Source: an uncultured Brevundimonas sp.
Lineage (GTDB): Bacteria > Pseudomonadota > Alphaproteobacteria > Caulobacterales > Caulobacteraceae
Assembly: GCF_943913055.1 (NCBI RefSeq)
Contig: NZ_CALTWS010000149.1
Location: 1 to 6,812 of the forward strand
Reading direction: 5' to 3'
DNA: 6,812 nucleotides
Made by a program: the position numbers and the translations under genes. Position 1 is the stretch's first letter. Each line of letters starts with the position of its first letter. The notes under the pieces were generated by a model, which was not told the DNA's origin, did no database searches, and saw only the letters and a program-made list of their open reading frames with translations. Shown piece after piece: positions 1-6,090 of this stretch.

Positions 1-19
1 GTCAGTGATCCCCGTTTCC

Positions 20-23
20 AGGA
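20..23 (+). promoter_or_regulatory. Shine-Dalgarno deciding the bamB start
   Basis: AGGA lies 8 nt upstream of the ATG at 32. The alternative GTG at 5 cannot be assessed because its upstream region lies outside the window. The site supports the ATG that begins a canonical lipoprotein signal peptide. Confidence 0.6.
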
Positions 24-31
24 CGTCGCCC

Positions 32-1450
32 ATGAATCGCGTGCTTAAAGTCGCCCTGCTGTGCGGTTTGGCCGTCACCGTCGCCTCCTGCGGCACCGTG
101 CGCCGGGCCCTGCCGTTCGGTCTGGGCGGTGCGGAGCAGCCGGAGGCCGTCGCCAGTGAGGGCGCACGGATTTCCATCCTGGAGTTCGAACAGCAGCTCG
201 CCCCGTCGGCCGCCCTGTCGGGTCGCGACTTCTTCCTGCCCGGACCCCAGGCCGCAACCGCCTGGACCCAGCCTGGTGGCACGGCCGAGAACCTGGTCGA
301 ACACGCCATCGCAGCTCCTGACTTCACGGTTGCCTGGCGTCGCAGCATCGGCGTCGGCTCCAGCCGCAATCGCCAGGTCATGGCCCCGGTCATCGCCGAC
401 GGAAACCGCATCTTCGTTCTGGACGGCGAGGCTTCGGTCGCCGCCGTCGACGCGGGCACAGGCGCGATCGCCTGGAAGACCAACATCAAGCCGGCCGAGG
501 ACACCCGCCGCAGTGGCTGGTTCGGCCTGGGCGGACGCTCCGACGGCGGTGGCTTCGGCGGCGGGATTGCCGCCGGTGCCGGTCGCGTCTTTGTGGCTTC
601 GGGTTATCGCACCGTCACCGCCCTGGACCAGGCCACGGGTGCCGTCGTCTGGACGACCCCGGTCGATGTGCCGATCCACGGTGCGCCGACCTTCGCCGGT
701 GGTCGTGTGTTCGTCGTCGATGTCGAGAACCAGCTTCTGACGTTCGACGCCGCGACGGGCCAGCAGTCTTGGAGCTTCCGTGGCATTCCCGAGCCCGCGC
801 GTCTGATGCGCGCCTCAAGCCCCGCCGTCACGGGCGACACCGTCGTCGCGCCCTTCTCCTCCGGCGAACTGACCGCCTTCCGCGCCTCGACTGGCCAGGC
901 CGTATGGCAGCACGTCCTGTCACGCACCAGCCGCACCAGCGCCCTGTCTGAAATCCGCGACATCGCCGGTCGCCCCGTCATCAGCCGCGGCACCGTCTAT
1001 GCGATCAGCCATTCCGGCGTCCTGTCGGCGCTCGACATCCGCTCGGGCGAGCCGAAGTGGGCCGAACTGCCCATCGGCGGCGTCAATGCGCCCCTGCCGG
1101 TAGGCGACGTCGTCTACGTGGTGTCCAAGGAAGGCGAACTGACCGTCATCAACCGCGATACCGGCCAGGTTTACTGGACCCGCGACCTGAACGAAGGCCG
1201 CGTGCGTCAGGAGGGGGGGTTCCTCGGCTTCTGGGATCGCACCGTGCGCCCGGTCTGGTCCGGACCGCTGCTGGCCTCCAACCGTCTGGTCCTGACCAAC
1301 TCCGACGGGGAACTGGTCGCCTTCGATCCCAAGACAGGGGCCCAGACGGCCAGCCTGAAACTGGGTGGCCCGGCCTATCTCGCCCCCGCCGCCTATAACG
1401 GGGCGCTTTATGTCCTGACCGACAAGGGTGATCTGGTCAGCATTCGCTGA
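32..1450 (+). CDS. bamB: Outer membrane protein assembly factor BamB (PQQ-like beta-propeller lipoprotein)
   Basis: BamB is the beta-propeller lipoprotein of the BAM complex, which inserts beta-barrel proteins into the outer membrane; it sits on the periplasmic face and supports BamA. Seen here: 472 residues with a lipoprotein signal peptide (Asn-Arg start, hydrophobic stretch, lipobox V17-A18-S19-C20), so Cys20 is the predicted lipidated residue. PQQ-type blade signatures (hydrophobic-x-D-x-x-T/S-G-x-x-x-W) recur near residues 137-148, 196-207, 236-247, 281-292, 332-343 and 371-382. A degenerate copy lies at 429-440, and the last strand closes at the C-terminus. The protein is longer than E. 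coli BamB (about 390 residues) through a Gly-rich insertion at about 161-185 and a second loop at about 389-412. ATG 32 is preferred over an in-frame GTG at 5 because it has a spaced AGGA upstream and gives a normal short signal-peptide n-region. It lies 42 bp before der, probably in one operon. Confidence 0.95.
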   Translation: MNRVLKVALLCGLAVTVASCGTVRRALPFGLGGAEQPEAVASEGARISILEFEQQLAPSAALSGRDFFLPGPQAATAWTQPGGTAENLVEHAIAAPDFTVAWRRSIGVGSSRNRQVMAPVIADGNRIFVLDGEASVAAVDAGTGAIAWKTNIKPAEDTRRSGWFGLGGRSDGGGFGGGIAAGAGRVFVASGYRTVTALDQATGAVVWTTPVDVPIHGAPTFAGGRVFVVDVENQLLTFDAATGQQSWSFRGIPEPARLMRASSPAVTGDTVVAPFSSGELTAFRASTGQAVWQHVLSRTSRTSALSEIRDIAGRPVISRGTVYAISHSGVLSALDIRSGEPKWAELPIGGVNAPLPVGDVVYVVSKEGELTVINRDTGQVYWTRDLNEGRVRQEGGFLGFWDRTVRPVWSGPLLASNRLVLTNSDGELVAFDPKTGAQTASLKLGGPAYLAPAAYNGALYVLTDKGDLVSIR

Positions 1451-1492
1451 TCGCCGCTCACGCCTTAGCCCAAACTGCGTTAGAAGGCCGAC

Positions 1493-3112
1493 ATGGCTCT
1501 CAAAGTCGCCATCGTCGGCCGCCCGAATGTGGGCAAGTCGACACTGTTCAACCGCCTCGTCGGCAAGCGCCTCGCGCTGGTCGACGATCGCCCCGGTGTG
1601 ACCCGCGACCGCCGCTATGCCGACGGCCATATCGGCGACATGGACCTGACCCTGATCGACACGGCAGGCTATGAGGATGTCAGCGACGACAGCCTCGAAA
1701 GCCGGATGCGCGAGCAGACCGAGGCCGCGCTGGAAGACGGCGACCTGATCCTGTTCATGATGGATGCCCGCGAGGGCGTGACGTCGCTGGACCGCATCTT
1801 CGCCGACCGCCTGCGAAAGGTGCACAAGCCGGTCATCCTGCTGGCCAACAAGTCCGAAAGCCGCGAGAGCGGCGGCGGCATCGGCGAGGCCTATGCGCTT
1901 GGTTTCGGCGAGCCCGTCGCCATCAGCGCCGAGCACGGCGAGGGCATGGCGGATCTCTATGCTGCCGTCGTCACCGCCAGTGCGGACATCTTCGTCGAGG
2001 AGATCGACGAGCCGGACAAGCCGATCCGCATCGCCATCGTCGGTCGCCCCAATGCGGGCAAGTCCACCCTTATCAACCACCTGATCGGCGAGGACCGCAT
2101 GCTGACCGGTCCCGAGGCCGGGATCACGCGCGACAGTATCTCCGTCGACTGGGAGTACGAAGGCCAGAACATCCGCCTGGTCGACACCGCCGGCATGCGT
2201 CGCAAGGCCCGGGTGCAGGAGAAGCTGGAAAAGCTGTCGGTCGCCGACACCATCCGCGCCATTACCTTCGCCGAGGTGGTCGTCCTGGTCATGGACAAGG
2301 ACAACGCCTTCGACACCCAGGACCTGCAACTGGCCGACCTGGTCGAGCGCGAAGGCCGGGCCTTGGTTTATGTCGCCTCCAAATGGGACCTGGAGGAGAA
2401 CCCCCAGTCTAAGCTGGCCGAGCTGTCCCGCATGGCCGAGGACAAGCTGCCCCAGCTGAAGGGCTCGCCCTTCATCGCCCTGTCGGCCCACAACGGCCGC
2501 GGCGTCGAGCGGCTGATGCCCGCCATCCTGCAGGCGCATGCGACATGGTCGGTCAAGGTCAAGACCAAGGACCTGAACACCTGGCTGTCCATGGCCACCC
2601 AGCGGCATCCGCCCCCCGCCGTGGACGGCAAGCGGATCAAGCCCAAATACATGGCCCAGACCAAGGCCCGGCCGCCGACCTTCGTCCTGATGGCCAGCCG
2701 CGCCGAGGCCATGCCGGAACAGTACAAGCGCTATCTGGTCAACAATCTGCGCGAAAGCTTCGACCTGCCCGGCACGCCGATCCGCCTGATCGTCAAATCC
2801 GGCAGTGACAACCCCTATGCGCCGGGCGGGGCCAAATCGGGACCCGAACGCTACAAGGGCGACGCCAAGACCGCGCCGCGCCGGGTCATCAAGAAGGCCG
2901 AGCGCGAGGCCGCCCTGTCGAACCTGCCCGGCAAGGCGCTGGAGCAGAAAAAGTCCGGTGCCAAGCCCAAACCTCTGTCTGGCCTGAAAGCCAGCGCCTC
3001 CAAAAAGGCCGGCTCCTCCATCGCCGTCCAGAAGGGCGCGCGCGGCGGTGCCCGTCAGGTCTCGCGATCGGGCCGCATCCGCACAGGTCAGAAGCACGCG
3101 CCGAAGAAGTGA
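1493..3112 (+). CDS. der: Ribosome-associated GTPase Der (EngA)
   Basis: Der is an essential tandem GTPase that acts in the cytoplasm in maturation of the 50S ribosomal subunit. It has 539 residues, against about 490 in E. coli. GTPase domain 1: G1 GRPNVGKS at 9-16, G3 DTAG at 56-59, G4 NKSE at 119-122, G5 SAE at 145-147. GTPase domain 2: G1 GRPNAGKS at 184-191, G3 DTAG at 231-234, G4 SKWD at 296-299, G5 SAH at 331-333. A KH-like RNA-binding domain follows at about 350-440. The rest, about 441-539, is a low-complexity basic tail with about 26 Lys/Arg against 5 Asp/Glu. Both G4 motifs depart from NKxD (Glu for Asp in the first, Ser for Asn in the second). The ATG is supported by AGAAGG at 1482-1487, 5 nt upstream. 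The gene follows bamB by 42 bp with no terminator seen, and its stop faces the SDR stop across 10 bp. Identity is not in doubt. Confidence 0.97.
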   Translation: MALKVAIVGRPNVGKSTLFNRLVGKRLALVDDRPGVTRDRRYADGHIGDMDLTLIDTAGYEDVSDDSLESRMREQTEAALEDGDLILFMMDAREGVTSLDRIFADRLRKVHKPVILLANKSESRESGGGIGEAYALGFGEPVAISAEHGEGMADLYAAVVTASADIFVEEIDEPDKPIRIAIVGRPNAGKSTLINHLIGEDRMLTGPEAGITRDSISVDWEYEGQNIRLVDTAGMRRKARVQEKLEKLSVADTIRAITFAEVVVLVMDKDNAFDTQDLQLADLVEREGRALVYVASKWDLEENPQSKLAELSRMAEDKLPQLKGSPFIALSAHNGRGVERLMPAILQAHATWSVKVKTKDLNTWLSMATQRHPPPAVDGKRIKPKYMAQTKARPPTFVLMASRAEAMPEQYKRYLVNNLRESFDLPGTPIRLIVKSGSDNPYAPGGAKSGPERYKGDAKTAPRRVIKKAEREAALSNLPGKALEQKKSGAKPKPLSGLKASASKKAGSSIAVQKGARGGARQVSRSGRIRTGQKHAPKK

Positions 3113-3122
3113 GTGGCTGCAT

Positions 3123-3143
3123 TCAGCCGGTCTGAACGGCTGA
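3123..3143. terminator. Possible bidirectional hairpin at the der/SDR convergent junction
   Basis: A perfect 7-bp inverted repeat (TCAGCCG, 7-nt loop, CGGCTGA) begins 11 nt after the der stop and overlaps the SDR stop codon. It could fold in transcripts from either strand. No T-tract follows on either strand, so it is not a classical intrinsic terminator. It may only slow polymerase or protect 3' ends, or it may be chance. Confidence 0.3.
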
Positions 3144-3863
3144 CCAGTCCCTGAACTTCACCTCCAGCGCCGGTTCGCGGTCGCCCCGTGCCAGCTCGAC
3201 CATCAGCGGCCCGATAGCGGAGGGGTGGATCACCGTCTCCGGCTCTTCGCCCGGATAGGCCTGGGCACGGAGCTGGGTGCGCATGCGGCCCGGATCGACG
3301 ATGGTGGCGCGGATGTTGGTGCTTTCGATCTCGTCGGCCCAGCATTTCATCAGCGCCTCGGCTCCCGCCTTGGTCGCGGCATAGGCCCCCCAGAAGGCCT
3401 TTGGGGCGGAGGCGACGCTCGAGGTCAGATAGATGGCCCGTCCGGCGTCCGACGCCCGCAGCAAGGGCTCCAGCGAGCGGATCAGACGATAGACGGCCGT
3501 GAAGTTGGTCTTCTCGATCTTGGCGAAACCGCGCACGTCGGCGTGGGCGACCGGGGTCAGCCCCTCGGCTCCCATGATGGCCGCCGACTGCACCCAGATG
3601 TCCAGCTTGCTGAAGCGGTCGAACAACGCCCCGCCCAGCCGGTCGATCGCGCCGCCGTCGACCAGATCGAACGGGATCAAGGTCGCGTGCTTGCCGGTGG
3701 CGGCGAAGATGGCGTCGTCCAGCTCTTCCAGCCCGCCCTGGGTCCGCGCTGTCGCCACGACATGGGCTCCGGCCTTGGCCAGAGCCAGGGCGGTCTCATA
3801 GCCGATGCCGCGTGAGGCCCCCACGACGAGGGCGATACGGTCTTGAAGAGGCAGGTCGGTCAT
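3123..3863 (-). CDS. SDR family NAD(P)-dependent oxidoreductase (YciK-like)
   Basis: This is a 246-residue classical-size short-chain dehydrogenase/reductase with a Rossmann fold, expected to be a cytoplasmic NAD(P)(H)-dependent oxidoreductase; the substrate cannot be read from the sequence. Seen: glycine-rich cofactor loop GASRGIG at 15-21, an Asp at 66 in the adenine-binding position, Asn120, Ser148, and the YxxxK pair Tyr161/Lys165, so the catalytic Asn-Ser-Tyr-Lys tetrad is complete. Asp190-Pro-Gly192 follows as usual. Two conserved positions differ from consensus: Val14 replaces the Thr of TGxxxGxG, and Gln92-Ser93-Ala-Ala replaces the NNAG motif. Arg40 after the second strand hints at NADP(H) preference, which is inference. 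The ATG lies 7 nt after the purF stop and has no Shine-Dalgarno (CTCCTTC precedes it), so translation is probably coupled to purF. It is the last gene of the leftward block. Confidence 0.9.
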   Translation of the reverse strand: MTDLPLQDRIALVVGASRGIGYETALALAKAGAHVVATARTQGGLEELDDAIFAATGKHATLIPFDLVDGGAIDRLGGALFDRFSKLDIWVQSAAIMGAEGLTPVAHADVRGFAKIEKTNFTAVYRLIRSLEPLLRASDAGRAIYLTSSVASAPKAFWGAYAATKAGAEALMKCWADEIESTNIRATIVDPGRMRTQLRAQAYPGEEPETVIHPSAIGPLMVELARGDREPALEVKFRDWSAVQTG

Positions 3864-3870
3864 GAAGGAG

Positions 3871-5376
3871 TCAGGCGCTCACCAGCAGGGACAGCTGACG
3901 CTGGGGCTCTTCCCGGCCGCCTTCCTCGATCTCGCGATCCAACAGGCGGGTGGGGTATTCGCCGGTGAAATAGTGGTCCGTGAACTGCGGCGTCTTGGGA
4001 TCGCGTGGCCCGGCTTCCATGGCGGCATACAGGCCGTCGACGGACAGGAAGCCCAGCGAATCGACCTCCAGATGTTGCCGCATCTCTTCCAGCGTCATGT
4101 TGGCGGCGATCAGCTGGTCCCGCTCGGGCATGTCGATGCCGTAGAAGTCGGGATACAGGATCGGCGGGCTGGCCGAGCGCAGGTGAACCTCGGTGGCACC
4201 TGCGGCCCGCACGGCCCGGACCAGCTTGACCGAGGTGGTGCCGCGCACGATGGAATCGTCGATCAGCACGACCCGCTTGCCCTCCAGCACCGAGCGATTG
4301 GGGCTGTGCTTCATGCGCACGCCCTTTTGGCGGGTGGCCTGGCTGGGCTGGATGAAGGTGCGGCCCAGATAGTGGCTGCGGATGATCCCCATCTCATAAG
4401 GAATGCCGCTTTCCTGGGCATAACCGAGGGCGGCGGGCACACCGGAGTCTGGCACCGGCACCACAACGTCGGCCTCGACGCCATGCTCGCGGGCCAGACC
4501 CTGACCCATCCGCTTTCGCACCCCGTAGACCGAGCGGCCGTTCACGACGCTGTCGGGGCGCGAGAAGTAGACGTATTCGAACAGGCAGGGTCGCGCCGCG
4601 CGGCTCGGGAAGGGCTTGAGCGAGCGCAGGCCCTTTTCGTCGATGATCACGACCTCGCCATGCTCGACAACGCGCACAAACGTGGCCCCGATGGTGTCCA
4701 GCGCACAGGTTTCGGACGCCAGCACCCAGGCCTCGCCGATCTTGCCCAGCACCAGCGGGCGGATGCCCAGCGGATCGCGCGCGCCGATCATCTTGAACCG
4801 CGTCTGGCAGACCAGGGCATAGCCTCCCTCGATCCGGCCGATGGCGTCGATGAAGCGGTCGACGATCTTGGCTTTGCGGCTGCGGGCGATCAGGTGGAGG
4901 ATCACCTCGGAGTCGGAGGTCGACTGGAAGATCGAGCCTTCACCGACCAGTTGCTTCCGCAGATAGTGGAAGTTGGTCAGGTTGCCGTTGTGGGCCACGG
5001 CGATGCCACCGGAATCCAGATCGGCGAACATGGGCTGGATGTTGCGCAGGAAGCTGCCGCCCGCCGTGGAATAGCGGGTGTGGCCCACGGCGGCGCGGCC
5101 GGGCATGCGGGTGGCCAGGTCGGCCCCGCCGAACGCCTCGCCCACCAGACCCATGTGCCGTTCGGTGTGAAAGCGGCTGTCCTTGACGCTGGCGATGCCG
5201 CAGGCTTCCTGACCCCGGTGCTGGAGCGCATGCAGGCCCAGAGCCACGATGGCGGAGGCGGCGTCTTCGTCCGCCCCCCAGACGCCGCAGACCCCGCACT
5301 CCAGGCGCAGGGTGTCGTCATCGGCGTCGCGCCAATGCTCGCGGTGGATGACCGGATCGGCGATCAGGTGGCGCAT
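3871..5376 (-). CDS. purF: Amidophosphoribosyltransferase PurF (with N-terminal propeptide)
   Basis: PurF makes 5-phosphoribosylamine from PRPP and glutamine, the first committed step of purine synthesis, in the cytoplasm. It has 501 residues. The N-terminal class II glutamine amidotransferase domain has its nucleophile at Cys27, preceded by Glu26, implying removal of a 26-residue propeptide. Further glutaminase motifs are GHTRYST at 98-104, HNGN at 129-132 and STSDSE at 152-157. The phosphoribosyltransferase domain has the PRPP loop VVLIDDSIVRGTT at 369-381. Only one of the four Fe-S ligand positions known from Bacillus subtilis PurF seems kept (Cys264, before FEYVYFSRPDS); the others read Asp410, Thr466 and Tyr469, so a cluster is unlikely. 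Cys30 gives a CGVC at the mature N-terminus, where CGVFG-type sequences are usual. The ATG is the only Met before Cys27 and has GGAG at 5384-5387, 7 nt upstream. cvpA ends 31 bp upstream, as in the cvpA-purF operon of E. coli. Confidence 0.97.
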   Translation of the reverse strand: MRHLIADPVIHREHWRDADDDTLRLECGVCGVWGADEDAASAIVALGLHALQHRGQEACGIASVKDSRFHTERHMGLVGEAFGGADLATRMPGRAAVGHTRYSTAGGSFLRNIQPMFADLDSGGIAVAHNGNLTNFHYLRKQLVGEGSIFQSTSDSEVILHLIARSRKAKIVDRFIDAIGRIEGGYALVCQTRFKMIGARDPLGIRPLVLGKIGEAWVLASETCALDTIGATFVRVVEHGEVVIIDEKGLRSLKPFPSRAARPCLFEYVYFSRPDSVVNGRSVYGVRKRMGQGLAREHGVEADVVVPVPDSGVPAALGYAQESGIPYEMGIIRSHYLGRTFIQPSQATRQKGVRMKHSPNRSVLEGKRVVLIDDSIVRGTTSVKLVRAVRAAGATEVHLRSASPPILYPDFYGIDMPERDQLIAANMTLEEMRQHLEVDSLGFLSVDGLYAAMEAGPRDPKTPQFTDHYFTGEYPTRLLDREIEEGGREEPQRQLSLLVSA

Positions 5377-5383
5377 CGTGGGG

Positions 5384-5387
5384 CTCC
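5384..5387 (-). promoter_or_regulatory. Shine-Dalgarno of purF
   Basis: On the - strand this reads GGAG, 7 nt before the purF ATG. It supports the start that includes a 26-residue propeptide; the next in-frame Met is residue 75, well past the catalytic Cys27. Confidence 0.6.
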
Positions 5388-5407
5388 GATGACCTGCTGA
5401 AACTATA

Positions 5408-6001
5408 TCAGGGGGCTGTGGCCGGGGAGTTAGGCGGGCTTTGCGTCGGGGGCAAGGCTTCTTCGTCCGAAAACCCTCTGCTGACAGACGAAGAGACCAG
5501 CGGCGTCAGAGCATCGGCCCCGCGACCCAGGCCCGGCAGAATGATCTGGATCACTCGCGCGGCCCCCGCCGACAGGGGCCGGACGGCCGCCTCGGTCAGC
5601 CAGGACGGCGTCCGCTCGCCCGGCATGGCGGCGACCACGACCAGATGGATGGCACCCAGCAGGACCAGCGCCCGCACCGCCCCGATGAAAACACCCAGGA
5701 ACCGGTCGATGCCGCCGAGTTGCGGGTGATCCTTGGCCCCCTTGGACAGGGCGGACCCTCCCAGGCGGATCAGGAAATAGATCAGGACGAAGGACACGAT
5801 CACGGCCACGATCGATCCCAGCCAGTCCGGGTCGATCAGGCCGCGCCCGACGGGGGCCGTCACCGGCAGGGCCAGCATGGCCACGAAGGCCGCCAGCACA
5901 AAGCTGAACAGGGTGATGACCTCGCGCAACGCCCCGCGCACCCACCCCGCCCCGGCGGAGATCAGGATGACGATGACGGCGAAGATGTCGAAACCGGTCA
6001 T
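5408..6001 (-). CDS. cvpA: CvpA family membrane protein
   Basis: CvpA is a small inner-membrane protein named for its requirement for colicin V production in E. coli; its biochemical role is not settled, though envelope stress and bile-salt resistance phenotypes are reported in enterics. This one has 197 residues with four predicted membrane segments at about 4-19, 28-47, 62-80 and 101-124. Family features are visible: RGxxRE at 22-27 after the first helix and DRxxG at 99-103 before the fourth. After helix 4 there is an amphipathic region and a polar, Pro/Ser-rich tail from about 178 to the end. The ATG has a very strong Shine-Dalgarno (GGGGAGGAG, core 5 nt upstream) that lies inside a palindromic repeat. 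It precedes purF by 31 bp, the classic cvpA-purF order, so the two are probably co-transcribed. No PurR-type operator was recognised. Confidence 0.9.
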   Translation of the reverse strand: MTGFDIFAVIVILISAGAGWVRGALREVITLFSFVLAAFVAMLALPVTAPVGRGLIDPDWLGSIVAVIVSFVLIYFLIRLGGSALSKGAKDHPQLGGIDRFLGVFIGAVRALVLLGAIHLVVVAAMPGERTPSWLTEAAVRPLSAGAARVIQIILPGLGRGADALTPLVSSSVSRGFSDEEALPPTQSPPNSPATAP

Positions 6002-6005
6002 CTCG

Positions 6006-6055
6006 TCTCCTCCCCATCGCAGATGGGGAGGGGGACCGCGAAGCGGTGGAGGGGC
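6006..6055. repeat. Left module of the palindromic repeat
   Basis: Hairpin 1 is CCTCCCCATC, loop GCA, GATGGGGAGG (6009-6018 and 6022-6031; 10 perfect pairs). After GGG comes hairpin 2, ACCGC, loop GAA, GCGGT (6035-6039 and 6043-6047). GGAGGGGC (6048-6055) ends the module. Its outer edge reaches to within 4 nt of the cvpA start codon. Confidence 0.75.
6007..6015 (-). promoter_or_regulatory. cvpA Shine-Dalgarno embedded in a repeat hairpin
   Basis: On the - strand the bases read GGGGAGGAG, with the AGGAG core 5 nt before the cvpA ATG. Seven of the nine bases (6009-6015) form part of the 3' arm of a perfect 10-bp hairpin in the mRNA (6009-6018 with 6022-6031). The ribosome-binding site could therefore be masked by local folding. 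The masking is inference; the pairing is seen. Confidence 0.6.
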
Positions 6056-6090
6056 TCAGGTCGCGCCATGATTACCGATCGCTCCAAAAG

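Noticed and set aside
1..48. Tail of an upstream gene, possibly the yfgM-like TPR gene usual before bamB
   Set aside because: The frame could end at TGA 6-8 or at TAA 46-48; too few codons are present to choose or identify a product.
1463..1484. Repeated TTAG before der as a CtrA-type site
   Set aside because: The two copies are 11 nt apart and read TTAG rather than TTAA with a 7-nt spacer, so they do not match the CtrA consensus.
920..3097. A 725-codon open frame antisense to the 3' half of bamB and all of der
   Set aside because: It is in codon register with both sense genes, so its stops could only come from sense TTA, CTA or TCA codons, which are very rare in this high-GC genome. The predicted protein shows no recognisable motif.
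3862..5400. A 512-codon open frame on the + strand opposite purF
   Set aside because: It is again in register with purF codons and explained by the same codon bias; the translation is low-complexity Gly/Ala/Asp/His-rich with no family features.
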